This document shows, piece after piece, positions 44,210-53,118 of a DNA stretch of 64,000 bases; the stretch's first letter is position 1, and each line of letters opens with the position of its first letter. Source of the stretch: Luteococcus sp038433135 (GTDB taxonomy: Bacteria > Actinomycetota > Actinomycetes > Propionibacteriales > Propionibacteriaceae); the NCBI RefSeq assembly GCF_038433135.1, contig NZ_JBCDMV010000009.1, forward strand, positions 1-64,000, read 5' to 3'. A program made the translations under genes and the position numbers. The notes under the pieces were generated by a model, which did no database searches, was not told the DNA's origin, and saw only the letters and a program-made list of their open reading frames with translations.

Positions 44210-45750
44210 GCCTCAACCGCCTTCTTGGTCAGGGTGTTCTCCAGCGCCGGGGCCTGGGCCAGCAGCTCGCCGCCCCACTGCTCCTGCAGCGCCTTCTCCA
44301 GCACGGCTCCGACTCGGTACAGCCGGTCGTCGGCCATCGCCGGGGCCATCACCTGGAAGCCGACCGGCAGGCCATCCTCGGGAGCCAGCCCGCACGGAAA
44401 GGAGGCCGAGGCATTGCCGGCCATGTTGGACGGGATGGTGCACAGATCCGCCTTGTACATGGCCATCGGGTCGTCGGTGCGCTCCCCCAGCTTGAAGGCC
44501 GTGGTGGGCGTCGACGGGCTGACCAGCACATCGCACTGCTCGAAGGCGGCGTCGAAGTCACGCTGGATCAGGGTGCGGACCTTCTGCGCCGATCCGTAGT
44601 AGGCGTCATAGTAGCCACTGGACAGGGCGTAGGTGCCGATGATGATCCGACGCTTCACCTCGTCGCCGAAGCCCGCGCCGCGGGTGGCATTCATCACCTG
44701 TTCGGTGGAGCGAGTGCCGTCGTCGCCGACCCGCAGGCCGTACCGCATCGCGTCGTAGCGGGCCAGGTTGGAGCTGACCTCGCTGGGCATGATCAGGTAG
44801 TACGCGGGCAGCGCGTAGTCGAAGTTCGGGCAACTGACCTCCACCACCTCGGCGCCGGCCTGCTTGAGCAGCTCCACCGCCTCGGTGAAGCGCTGCTCGA
44901 CGCCGGGCGCATAGCCCTCGCCGCCGAATTCCTTCACCACACCGATCTTCATCCCCTGCACGTCGGCTTTCCGCACGGCCTCGACGACGGGCGGCACCGG
45001 CGCGTCGATGCTGGTGGAATCCATCGGGTCATGCCCGGCGATCACCTCGTGCAGCAGCGCGGTGTCCAGCACCGTGCGGGCGCACGGGCCGGGCTGGTCC
45101 AGGCTGGAGGCCATCGCGATGATGCCGTAGCGGCTGGCGCCCCCGTAGGTGGGCTTCACGCCGCAGGTGCCGGTGACCGACGCGGGCTGCCGGATGGAGC
45201 CGCCGGTGTCGGTGCCGATCGCCAGCGGCGCCTCGAAGGCGGCCAGCACGGCTGACGAGCCACCGCCCGAACCGCCGGGAATCCGGTCCAGGTCCCATGG
45301 GTTGTGGGTGGCGCCGAAGTAGGAGGTCTCGGTGGACGATCCCATCGCGAACTCGTCCAGGTTGGTCTTGCCCAGGATCACCAGGCCGGCGTCGAGCAGC
45401 TTGGTGACGATGGTGGAGCTGTACGGCGGGATCCACCCCTCGAGGATCCTGGACGACGCGGTGGTGGGCAGCCCCTCGTAGCAGAGCAGGTCCTTGACCG
45501 CGATCGGGACGCCGGCCAGCGGGCCGAGCTTCTCCCCCGCCGCGATCCGGGAGTCGACGTCGGCGGCCAGCTGCAGCGCGCGCTGGTCGTCGACGGCGTT
45601 GAAGGCGTTGACCTGGCCGTCGACGGCGGCGATCTGGCCCAGGAAGGCCCGGGTCACCTGCACGGAGGTGACGGTCTGTGCTGCAATCCACTCGCCGAGC
45701 TGGGCCGCGGTGGCCGCCAGGATCTCCGGGATGCCGATCTGGGTGCTCAT
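44206..45750 (-). CDS. gatA: Asp-tRNA(Asn)/Glu-tRNA(Gln) amidotransferase subunit A
   Basis: This 514-residue amidase-signature subunit frees ammonia from glutamine for GatB. The Lys-Ser-Ser triad is Lys86 (GVPIAVKDLLC), Ser161 (PGGSGGGSSAV) and Ser185 (DTGGSIRQPASV), assigned by comparing spacing with S. aureus GatA. The length is normal. The ATG shares one base with the gatC stop (TGATG). Confidence 0.97.
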   Translation of the reverse strand: MSTQIGIPEILAATAAQLGEWIAAQTVTSVQVTRAFLGQIAAVDGQVNAFNAVDDQRALQLAADVDSRIAAGEKLGPLAGVPIAVKDLLCYEGLPTTASSRILEGWIPPYSSTIVTKLLDAGLVILGKTNLDEFAMGSSTETSYFGATHNPWDLDRIPGGSGGGSSAVLAAFEAPLAIGTDTGGSIRQPASVTGTCGVKPTYGGASRYGIIAMASSLDQPGPCARTVLDTALLHEVIAGHDPMDSTSIDAPVPPVVEAVRKADVQGMKIGVVKEFGGEGYAPGVEQRFTEAVELLKQAGAEVVEVSCPNFDYALPAYYLIMPSEVSSNLARYDAMRYGLRVGDDGTRSTEQVMNATRGAGFGDEVKRRIIIGTYALSSGYYDAYYGSAQKVRTLIQRDFDAAFEQCDVLVSPSTPTTAFKLGERTDDPMAMYKADLCTIPSNMAGNASASFPCGLAPEDGLPVGFQVMAPAMADDRLYRVGAVLEKALQEQWGGELLAQAPALENTLTKKAVEA

Positions 45751-46046
45751 CAGGCCTCCTCGTCCAGGATGCGGGGCACCCGGAAACGGCCGTCCTCGGC
45801 CGCGGGGGCGCCGCTGAGCACCTGCTCCGGGCTCATCGACGGCTTCACCACGTCGTCGCGGAAGACATTGGTCAACGGCAGTGCGTGCGAGGTCGGGGGG
45901 ATGTCGGCGCCGGCCACCTGCGCGACGCTCGCCACCGAGTCGAGGATCACGTCCAGCTGGGGCGCGAGCCGCTCGCGCTCCTCACTGGTCAGCTCGATCC
46001 GGGCCAACGCCGCAAGGCGGGCCACGTCATCTGGCGTCAGGGCCAC
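45750..46046 (-). CDS. gatC: Asp-tRNA(Asn)/Glu-tRNA(Gln) amidotransferase subunit C
   Basis: This 98-residue belt subunit wraps GatA and GatB. DVARLAALARIELTSEE and the C-terminal FRVPRILDEEA are the usual signatures. The GTG at 46046 was chosen because AGGAGTG lies just upstream and homology begins at VALTPDDVARL; the frame is open 13 codons further up, without resemblance. It is the first gene of gatCAB. Confidence 0.95.
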   Translation of the reverse strand: MALTPDDVARLAALARIELTSEERERLAPQLDVILDSVASVAQVAGADIPPTSHALPLTNVFRDDVVKPSMSPEQVLSGAPAAEDGRFRVPRILDEEA

Positions 46047-46096
46047 GATGTCACTCCTGGAATGGTTGATCTGTCCGTGCCGCATGGCACCCGGTC

Positions 46097-46102
46097 ATCC
46101 TA
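46097..46102 (-). promoter_or_regulatory. Possible -10 of gatCAB
   Basis: TAGGAT on the minus strand lies 50 nt before the gatC GTG. It gives a short leader with a normal Shine-Dalgarno, unlike the leaderless genes nearby. Confidence 0.35.
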
Positions 46103-46331
46103 GTGCCCGACACCGACAAGACCAGCCGACGGTCGTCCGTGGGCCGGAGTCACCAATCCACCGGCCATCGCGGTGCACCTCCGACTGTCGCTCCGCACGC
46201 GCTGCAGCAGGTGCCCAGTGACACGCCGGGGTGCACCGACGAGCTGTGGGCCGCTGACCCAGGGGGCACCGCGACGGGCCAGTCCGTGGGAAATGCGGGG
46301 ACCGGCCCCGGGAGTTTGCAAGACTGCGTCG

Positions 46332-46949
46332 GTGCATTTGGTTCGCGTCAGGATTCCAGACCGCCCCGGCTCGCTCGGGGTGGTTGCCAGCGCCATGGGC
46401 ACCTCCGGCGCCGACATCTCCGCGATGGAGATCGTGGAACGGGGCGACGGCTGGGTGATCGACGACTTCATGCTGTCGGTGGGACGCCGAGGCCTGGTGG
46501 AGACCCTGGTCAGCACCTGCAATGCGATCGCCGACGTGAAGGTGCTGTGGGTCTCCCGCTACCCGGACAACTGGGGGTTGGAGGGCGACATCGAGGTCTT
46601 GAACCACATGACCGAGCACCCCGAACGCGCCGCCGAGACGCTGGCCGCGCACGCCCCTCGGGTCTTCCACTGCCAGTGGGCGGCCCTGGTGGACCGGCAC
46701 GACGGGCACCTGATCCACGGCAGCGACCACTCCCCCGACTTCGTCGCCGGTGACCATCACGCGCTGGGCGGGCTCGACGAGCTGGGCACCCGGGAACTCT
46801 CCTCGGGCTGGCTGGCGGGCTGGGGAGACAGCACCGTGGCCGTCTGCCCGGTGGACGACGACCGGGCGTTGGTGCTGGGGCGCCACGGCGGGCCGACCTT
46901 CCTGCCGTCGGAGATGCGACGGCTGCAGCACCTGGCAGCGCTCAGCTGA
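46332..46949 (+). CDS. ACT-domain protein of unknown role
   Basis: This 205-residue protein begins with an ACT domain (residues 1 to about 75: VRIPDRPGSLGVVASAMGTS and GADISAMEIVERGDG), the fold that binds amino acids in regulatory proteins. The remainder, with WVSRYPDNWG and FHCQWAALVDR, is predicted soluble and of a type seen in actinobacterial proteins next to gatCAB. I do not know its function. The GTG at 46332 was chosen from the domain start; AAGACT lies 6 nt upstream, so it may be leaderless. Its last 8 bp overlap the convergent small gene. Confidence 0.8.
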   Translation: MHLVRVRIPDRPGSLGVVASAMGTSGADISAMEIVERGDGWVIDDFMLSVGRRGLVETLVSTCNAIADVKVLWVSRYPDNWGLEGDIEVLNHMTEHPERAAETLAAHAPRVFHCQWAALVDRHDGHLIHGSDHSPDFVAGDHHALGGLDELGTRELSSGWLAGWGDSTVAVCPVDDDRALVLGRHGGPTFLPSEMRRLQHLAALS

Positions 46950-47148
46950 GCCCGTTCAGCTTCTTGTAGAAGTACCAGCCCAGACCGCACAGTGCGGCCA
47001 CCACGGCGATGAAGGCCAGGCTCACCCAGATCCGCAACCGCCTCTTGGCCTGCGTGGTGGGAACGCGCTCGGGGCCCCACTCGCCCACCTTGGGCTGCAC
47101 CCGCGCGGGGGCAGTGCCATTCAGGTTCAGGTCGGAGAAGCCACGCAT
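46942..47148 (-). CDS. Small single-span membrane protein
   Basis: This 68-residue protein has a polar N-terminus, a basic stretch (TTQAKRRLR) and one membrane segment (IWVSLAFIAVVAALCGLGWY) followed by KK, so the N-terminal half probably faces the cytoplasm. The ATG at 47148 is likely; an upstream start would add seven residues. It lies after the MetE-like gene on the same strand with a 90-nt gap. No family is recognised. Confidence 0.6.
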   Translation of the reverse strand: MRGFSDLNLNGTAPARVQPKVGEWGPERVPTTQAKRRLRIWVSLAFIAVVAALCGLGWYFYKKLNGLS

Positions 47149-47238
47149 GCGCCCCACCCTACCCGGCACGCGTGGGTGGGAGCCGGCCGCGACGGGCTCG
47201 GCCGCCCGGGCAACGACCCCCGGTCTTGCCGAGGGCCC

Positions 47239-48258
47239 TCAGCGGGCGATCTGTTCGGCCAGCAGCGGGGCAGCCTCCAGCAGGGCATCGAGCTGGGTGA
47301 TCGCCGGGCGAAGGCTCCAGCCCGCCAGCCCACAGGCCGGGGAGATGTCCACACCGGACAGCAGCAGGGCCGGGTCCAGCCCCAGCGGGCGCAGCAGGTC
47401 CAGACCCCGTCGCACGATCCGGTCGGGGGTGCTGAGCGCATCGGGCACGTCGGTGGGGGCCAGCCCCAGCACCAGGCGTCGCCCGGCCTCCAGCCACTCG
47501 CCGACGGCATCCAGCTCCCGGGCACTCAGCGTGCCGACGTCCAGCGCCAGCTCGTCGATGCCGCTTCGACCCATCAGTTCCAGATCCAGACCGGGGGCGC
47601 AACAGTGCAGGCGCACCGGCCCGGTCAGCTCCCCCAGCGGTCGCGCGATGCGGCCCAGCAATTCGGAGGCCAACGGTCGGTCCACCCCACGCAGGGTGGC
47701 CAACCCGGAGGCGGTGGGGATCTTGGCGCCCATCACCGACGGCAGCAGCGGCTCGTCCAGCTGGATCCGCCAGTCCACCTCGGGCAGTCGACGGCCCAGC
47801 TCCCCGATCAGCGCAGTCACCCCGCTGGCCAGGCTCTCTGCCAGTTCCCGACGTGCCCCGTGATCGGCCAGCACCCGCTCGGCCCGCGGGCGTTCCAGGC
47901 TGGCGGCCAGCGTCCACGGGCCAGCCACGGTCAGCGTGACCTGGCCGCTGAAGCCCTGTGCGGCCTCCTCCAGGTCGTCCAGGTCCCGACGCAACAGGGC
48001 CCGTGCCCGGGCATGGTCGACGCCGGAATGGTCGGCCAGTCGCCAGCCCTGCGGCTGCAGGTCGAAGGCCAGGCCGTCGGTCATCGCCAGGCTGCGCCCG
48101 ATCAGGTCGGCGCCCACCCCTCGCCCCGGCAGTTCGGGCAGCCAGGCCAGCTCGAAGGCGCCCAGCACATGCCGCACAGCCCCCGGCAGGTCCTGCCCGG
48201 GCAGCGAACCGATCCCGGTCGCGCGGATGGTCCCGGGCATCCGGAGGTTCTCGCTCAT
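47239..48258 (-). CDS. MetE-like (cobalamin-independent) methionine synthase core domain protein
   Basis: This 339-residue protein corresponds to the C-terminal half of MetE only. TGIGSLPG opens the barrel. The zinc ligands can be followed: His-Cys in VRLHCCAPG, Glu in QLDEPLLP and the final Cys in ISPACGLAG. A complete zinc site suggests a real methyl transfer to a thiol, but without the N-terminal half the folate donor may differ from that of MetE. Homologues lie near mnmA in mycobacteria. The ATG overlaps the mnmA stop by 4 nt. Confidence 0.85.
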   Translation of the reverse strand: MSENLRMPGTIRATGIGSLPGQDLPGAVRHVLGAFELAWLPELPGRGVGADLIGRSLAMTDGLAFDLQPQGWRLADHSGVDHARARALLRRDLDDLEEAAQGFSGQVTLTVAGPWTLAASLERPRAERVLADHGARRELAESLASGVTALIGELGRRLPEVDWRIQLDEPLLPSVMGAKIPTASGLATLRGVDRPLASELLGRIARPLGELTGPVRLHCCAPGLDLELMGRSGIDELALDVGTLSARELDAVGEWLEAGRRLVLGLAPTDVPDALSTPDRIVRRGLDLLRPLGLDPALLLSGVDISPACGLAGWSLRPAITQLDALLEAAPLLAEQIAR

Positions 48259-49343
48259 GCTGGGGCCCCGGCCCGACGGGTGGCGGCGATGGTGGACGAG
48301 CCCACCACCCGGTCCCCGTCGTAGACCACCACGGCCTGGCCGGGGGCGATTCCGGTGGCGGGGGCGTCCAGTCCCACCGTCATGGCGTCGGGGGTGGAAC
48401 AGATGGTGGCGGGCATCGCCTCGCCGTGCGCGCGCACCTGGGCCAGCCCGCGCCACACCCCCTCGGGGCGGGACTGGGTCCAGCTGGGGCGAATCCCTTC
48501 GATCCGTTCGATGGCCAGCGACTCCTTGGGCCCGACGGTCACCCGGTTCCGCACGGGTTCCACGTCCAGCACGAAGCGCGGCTTGCCGTCGGCGGCGGGT
48601 ACCCCCAGGTGCAGCCCTCGGCGCTGGCCGACGGTGAACTGGTGGAAGCCGGTGTGGTGGCCCACCACCTCCCCGGTCTCGTCGACGATCTGGCCGTCCC
48701 GCTCTCCCAGGGCCCGCCCGAGGTAGCCGGCGGTGTCGCCGTCGGGAATGAAGCAGATGTCGTGGCTGTCGGGCTTCTTGGCAACCCCCAGCCCCAGCGC
48801 CGCCGCCTCGGCACGCACCGTGCTCTTGGGCACGTCGCACAGCGGGAACAGTGAGTGCGCGAGTTGCTGCTGGTTGAGCACCCCGAGCACATAGGACTGG
48901 TCCTTGGCGGCGTCCGCCGCCCGGTACAGGGCGAACTCGCCGTCGCTCTCCGCCAGCCGGGCGTAGTGGCCGGTGACCACCTTGTCGAAGCCCAGCGCCA
49001 TCCCCCGCTCCAGCACAGCGGCGAACTTGATCTTCTCATTGCAGCGCAGGCAGGGATTGGGGGTGCGTCCCGCGGCATATTCGGCGACGAAGTCGTCCAC
49101 CACGTCGGCCCTGAAGCGGTCGGAGAGATCCCAGACGTAGAAGGGGATCCCGAGTTTGTCGGCCACCCGACGGGCGTCGTGGCTGTCCTCCAGGGAGCAG
49201 CAGCCGCGGGCGCCGCTGCGAAAGCTCTGCGGATTCTTGCTCAGCGCCAGGTGCACGCCGGTCACGTCGTGCCCGGCGGCGACCATCCGGGCCGCGGCGA
49301 CGGCGGAATCCACCCCGCCGGACATGGCCACGAGCACCCTCAC
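48255..49343 (-). CDS. mnmA: tRNA-specific 2-thiouridylase
   Basis: This 362-residue enzyme adds sulfur at U34 of tRNA(Lys/Glu/Gln). The PP-loop SGGVDS is at residues 8-13. The two catalytic cysteines are in NPCLRCNEKIKF and SHDICFIPDGD. The C-terminal beta barrel is complete. Sulfur would come from the cysteine desulfurase encoded just upstream, whose stop overlaps this GTG start by 4 nt. Confidence 0.96.
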   Translation of the reverse strand: MRVLVAMSGGVDSAVAAARMVAAGHDVTGVHLALSKNPQSFRSGARGCCSLEDSHDARRVADKLGIPFYVWDLSDRFRADVVDDFVAEYAAGRTPNPCLRCNEKIKFAAVLERGMALGFDKVVTGHYARLAESDGEFALYRAADAAKDQSYVLGVLNQQQLAHSLFPLCDVPKSTVRAEAAALGLGVAKKPDSHDICFIPDGDTAGYLGRALGERDGQIVDETGEVVGHHTGFHQFTVGQRRGLHLGVPAADGKPRFVLDVEPVRNRVTVGPKESLAIERIEGIRPSWTQSRPEGVWRGLAQVRAHGEAMPATICSTPDAMTVGLDAPATGIAPGQAVVVYDGDRVVGSSTIAATRRAGAPA

Positions 49344-50506
49344 TGCGCATCCCCCGCGACGGTGCGGGCGGCGCGCGCCAGGGAGACGACGTCGGGCAGC
49401 ACCTGGATCAGGGCCGCGACGTCGTCGGTGGTGGTGCTGGGGCCGAAGCTGAACCGCACCGAGGCCTCGGCCTGCTCGGGGGTGCGGCCCATGGCGAGCA
49501 GCACCTCGCTGGGCCGGTGCACCCCGGCGCGGCAGGCGGATCCGGTGGAGCAGTCGATCCCGGCCTGGTCGAGCAGCATCAGCAGGTCGTCGGCCCGCAG
49601 GCCGTCGAAGGTGAAGTTCGCGATGGTGGGGCTGGCCTGGGCGGAGCCGTTCAGGAAGGAACCGGTGATGGTGGCCCGGACCCGTTCGGTGAGCCGGTCA
49701 CGCAGGGTGCGCAGCCGCGCCGTCTCGGTCTCGAGGTTCTTCACCGCATGGGCCGCCGCGGCGGCGAAGGCGGCCGCCAGCATGGCGGGTTGGGTGCCGG
49801 AGCGGACGTCGCGTTCCTGACCGCCGCCCAGCCCCCAGGCGGGCAGTTCCAGCTCTCGCTTGGCGATCAGGGCGCCGATCCCCACGGGGCCGCCGATCTT
49901 GTGGGCGGACAGGCTCATCAGGTCCGCCCCGCTGGCGGCGAAGTCCAGCGGAATGTGGCCCAACGCCTGCACCGCGTCGGTGTGCAGCCAGGCGCCGACG
50001 GCATGGCTCAGCTCCACGGCACGATCCAGCGGCTGGATGGTGCCGGTCTCGTTGTTGACGCTCATCACCGAGACCATGGCGCTCTCCTGGCCCAGCCGCT
50101 CGGCCAGTTCCTCGGGGTCCAGCAGGCCGTCCCGGTCACAGGAGAGCACCCCCACGGCGGGCATCCGTACCCGGGCCGCGGAGACGGCGTGGTGCTCGGT
50201 GGCGCCGATCAGGACGCCTCGTCGTCCGGGACGACGGGTGCCGGCATTCAGCGCGATGCTGTCCGCCTCCGAGCCACCACTGGTGAATATCACCTCGCTC
50301 GGATGGGCCCCGACGGCCTCCGCCAACTGCTCCCGGGCATCCTCCAGAACGGCCCTGGCGGAACGGCCAGAGGTGTGCAGGGCGGCCGGATTTCCCACCA
50401 GTCGCCCATGCCGCATCAGGGCCTCCGTGGCCGCGGGCACCAGGGGGCTGGAGGCGGCATGGTCCAGGTAGATTCGACGCTGGCGCTGGCCCTCGGTCTG
50501 TTCCAT
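49340..50506 (-). CDS. Cysteine desulfurase (IscS/NifS family)
   Basis: This 388-residue PLP enzyme takes sulfur from cysteine as a persulfide. The PLP lysine is in LSAHKIGGPVGIG and the catalytic cysteine in STGSACRAGVHRPSE. YLDHAASSPL is the usual N-terminus. The position before mnmA points to tRNA thiolation as its main task, though supply to Fe-S clusters is possible. The ATG at 50506 has GGATGGAG upstream. It heads a three-gene unit with mnmA and the MetE-like gene. Confidence 0.94.
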   Translation of the reverse strand: MEQTEGQRQRRIYLDHAASSPLVPAATEALMRHGRLVGNPAALHTSGRSARAVLEDAREQLAEAVGAHPSEVIFTSGGSEADSIALNAGTRRPGRRGVLIGATEHHAVSAARVRMPAVGVLSCDRDGLLDPEELAERLGQESAMVSVMSVNNETGTIQPLDRAVELSHAVGAWLHTDAVQALGHIPLDFAASGADLMSLSAHKIGGPVGIGALIAKRELELPAWGLGGGQERDVRSGTQPAMLAAAFAAAAAHAVKNLETETARLRTLRDRLTERVRATITGSFLNGSAQASPTIANFTFDGLRADDLLMLLDQAGIDCSTGSACRAGVHRPSEVLLAMGRTPEQAEASVRFSFGPSTTTDDVAALIQVLPDVVSLARAARTVAGDAQ

Positions 50507-50819
50507 GTCTCCATCCTCACACTGTGCCGGCCACCCTCTGGCGGACGAAGGTGCGACGCTACACGTCGTCACCCCTCCAAGAAACTACCGCGACTGTGGG
50601 CAGGCTGAGTGTGACGGGGCGCGCCGCGGCACGTAGGATGCACAATGGTGGCAAGATTGGCCTTCGTGCCCACGAGCGCGCGGCCCGTTGAGGCCCCGCC
50701 CAAGCGGGCCACGCAAAGCGCAGGCACTGTGGCCGGAGGGGAGCCCAATGCCTCCTTCGGTCACGCACAGCAGGTCGGACACCTCCGATCTGTAAAGAAG
50801 GCAGAAGAGGCAACAATCC
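50507..50819. other. Intergenic region between the cysteine desulfurase gene and glgX
   Basis: These 313 bases carry divergent promoters. Near glgX, TAAAGA (about 50793) may be a -10, followed by a short leader with a purine-rich AAGAAGGCAGAAGAGG stretch. A GGCCCG/CGGGCC pair (about 50681-50709) could form a hairpin in the leader. No gene is supported here, although open frames exist. Confidence 0.4.
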
Positions 50820-53024
50820 ATGAACTCTGAGACACCCTCGCCGATCGACTCCTCGATCCTCGGTGCCCAGCTCCTCGATGATGGCTGCCGGTTTGCCCTG
50901 TGGGCACCCCGAGCCCACCGTGTTGAATTGTCCCTGGTGGCAGCCGACCGCAGCCAGCACAACATTGACATGGCCCGCAATCCCGACGGCGTGTGGATCG
51001 TGCACGTGCCTGGCGTCCTGGCCGGCCAGCGCTACGGTTACCGCGTGCACGGCGACTGGAATCCCGACGCCGGCATGCGCTTCAACCCTGCCAAGCTGCT
51101 GCTGGATCCCTATGCCCGGGCGATCACCGCCGGCGTCGACTACTCCGGCCCGATCCTGGACCACACCGCCGACTCCAACTACCTGCCCGACCCGCGTGAC
51201 TCCTATGAGTCGGTGCCGCTGAGCGTCGTGGTGGCCCCGTCGAACCCGCCGAAGCCGATCAAGCAGCGTCGGCCGCTGAGCGAGTGCGTTGTCTACGAGA
51301 CCCACCTCAAGGGTTTCACCAACCTGCACCCCAGCGTCCCGGAGCACCTGCGCGGCACCTACTCCGGCCTGGCCTATGACGCGGTGATCGACTACCTGGT
51401 GGAGACCGGGATCAACACCATCCAGCTGCTGCCGATCCACCACTTCGTCAGCGAACCCTTCATCGTGGGCCGCGGCCTGACCAACTACTGGGGCTACAAC
51501 ACCCTGGGCTTCTTTGCCCCGCACGCCGCCTACTCGTCGGTCAGCACCCTGGGCGAGCAGGTGACCGAGTTCAAGAACATGGTCAGCAAGCTGCACGAGA
51601 ACGACATCGAGGTGATCCTCGACGTCGTCTACAACCACACCGCGGAGGGTGGCCACGAGGGCCCGACGCTGAGCTTCCGCGGCCTGGACCACCTGGGCTA
51701 CTACCGGCTCACCAATGACCTGCGCAATGACTACGACGTGACTGGTTGCGGCAACTCGGTGGACACCTCCCACCCCGGCGTGCTGAACATGATCATCGAC
51801 TCGATGCGCTACTGGGTGACCGAGATGGGCGTCGACGGCTTCCGCTTCGACCTGGCCACCACACTGATCCGTAACGAGCAGCACCACGTGGACCAGAACC
51901 ACGAGTTCAAGAAGCGGATTGCCGAAGACCCCGCCTTCGACGGCATCAAGATGATCGCCGAGCCGTGGGACATGGGGCCCTATGGCTACCAGGTGGGCAA
52001 CTGGGGCACCGGTTGGAGCGAGTGGAATGACCAGTACCGCAACTTCATGCGGGATTTCTGGCGCGGCGCCACCCAGGGTGTCGCCACCCTGGCCACCCGG
52101 CTGTGCGGCTCCCCCGACATCTTCGACCGCGACGGCCGCGGCCTGCACTCCAGCGTGAACTTCATCACGGCCCACGACGGTTTCACCATGCGTGACCTGG
52201 TCACCTACGACATCAAGCACAACGATGCCAATGGCGAGGCCAATCGGGACGGTGCGGACGACAACCGTTCCTGGAACTGCGGTTGGGAGGGTGAGACCGT
52301 CGACGAGGGGATCAACGACTTCCGTCACCGTCAGGTGAAGAACATGATGGCCACGCTGATCCTGTCCTCCGGTGTGCCGATGATCACCGCCGGCGACGAG
52401 CTGGGCCGCACCCAGGGTGGCAACAACAATGCCTACTGCCAGGATTCCCCGCTCAGCTGGGTGCACTGGGACACGCTGGACTCGTGGGGTGACCTCTCCG
52501 AGCTGACCTCGACGCTGCTCAAGGCCCGACGCGACTTCCCGCCGCTGCGCGCCACCGAATTCCGCTCCCACACCGAGGTGCTGGACGCCGAGGGCCATGG
52601 CCTGGGCCGTTACGATCTGGCCTGGCTGGACTGCTGGGACGGCGAGATGCGCGACGACCAGTGGCACGACGGCGGCCGCCGCCACCTGGGCATGTACGTC
52701 TCCGATGCGGATTCGGCCTTCCTGACGTTGTACAACGGCGCGTCCAATGACGTGCTGGTCCGACTGCCCGGTGGTTCCTGGTCGAATGGCTACCAGGTGG
52801 TGGCCACCACGGCACACCGCGACGAGCTGCCCGAATCCCCGATCGCCCCCGCGCAGGAGTTCGAGCTGCCCGGCCGCAGTGTCACGCTGCTGCGTTGCGA
52901 CGTCGCCTCCCAGGCGCCGAAGCCGATCATCGACGAGTTCGAGGAGCCGCTGCCCGCTGAGGAGCTGCCCCCGGCCGATCAGACCGCGGCCAAGCTGGCC
53001 AAGCTGGACGACCAGGAGTACTGA
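50820..53024 (+). CDS. glgX: Glycogen debranching enzyme GlgX
   Basis: This 734-residue GH13 isoamylase-type enzyme cuts alpha-1,6 branches left after phosphorylase action. The N-terminal CBM48 (CRFALWAPRAHRVELSLV) is followed by the barrel with DVVYNHTAEGG (region I), VDGFRFDLATTL (nucleophile Asp), IAEPWDMG (acid/base Glu) and TAHDGFTMRDL (transition-state Asp). The length fits bacterial GlgX. Its C-terminal 40 residues are acidic and proline-rich. It is convergent with glgP and separated from it by a strong terminator. Confidence 0.96.
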   Translation: MNSETPSPIDSSILGAQLLDDGCRFALWAPRAHRVELSLVAADRSQHNIDMARNPDGVWIVHVPGVLAGQRYGYRVHGDWNPDAGMRFNPAKLLLDPYARAITAGVDYSGPILDHTADSNYLPDPRDSYESVPLSVVVAPSNPPKPIKQRRPLSECVVYETHLKGFTNLHPSVPEHLRGTYSGLAYDAVIDYLVETGINTIQLLPIHHFVSEPFIVGRGLTNYWGYNTLGFFAPHAAYSSVSTLGEQVTEFKNMVSKLHENDIEVILDVVYNHTAEGGHEGPTLSFRGLDHLGYYRLTNDLRNDYDVTGCGNSVDTSHPGVLNMIIDSMRYWVTEMGVDGFRFDLATTLIRNEQHHVDQNHEFKKRIAEDPAFDGIKMIAEPWDMGPYGYQVGNWGTGWSEWNDQYRNFMRDFWRGATQGVATLATRLCGSPDIFDRDGRGLHSSVNFITAHDGFTMRDLVTYDIKHNDANGEANRDGADDNRSWNCGWEGETVDEGINDFRHRQVKNMMATLILSSGVPMITAGDELGRTQGGNNNAYCQDSPLSWVHWDTLDSWGDLSELTSTLLKARRDFPPLRATEFRSHTEVLDAEGHGLGRYDLAWLDCWDGEMRDDQWHDGGRRHLGMYVSDADSAFLTLYNGASNDVLVRLPGGSWSNGYQVVATTAHRDELPESPIAPAQEFELPGRSVTLLRCDVASQAPKPIIDEFEEPLPAEELPPADQTAAKLAKLDDQEY

Positions 53025-53060
53025 GCGGCTCAGCGATCCGCCCAGACCCAGGAACGAAGG

Positions 53061-53096
53061 AACGCGGCGGCCTCCCCGAGGGGAGGCCGCCGCGTT
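53061..53096. terminator. Two-way terminator between glgX and glgP
   Basis: The 16-bp arms AACGCGGCGGCCTCCC and GGGAGGCCGCCGCGTT pair perfectly around the loop CGAG. A CTGTTT follows on the plus strand and a CCTTCGTTCC on the minus strand. It is the strongest hairpin in the window and ends both convergent genes. Confidence 0.9.
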
Positions 53097-53118
53097 CTGT
53101 TTCACGGGCAGCCGCAGG

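Noticed and set aside
50559..53105. Minus-strand open frame of about 850 codons opposite glgX
   Set aside because: Antisense shadow with composition typical of reversed GC-rich codons; glgX is certain.
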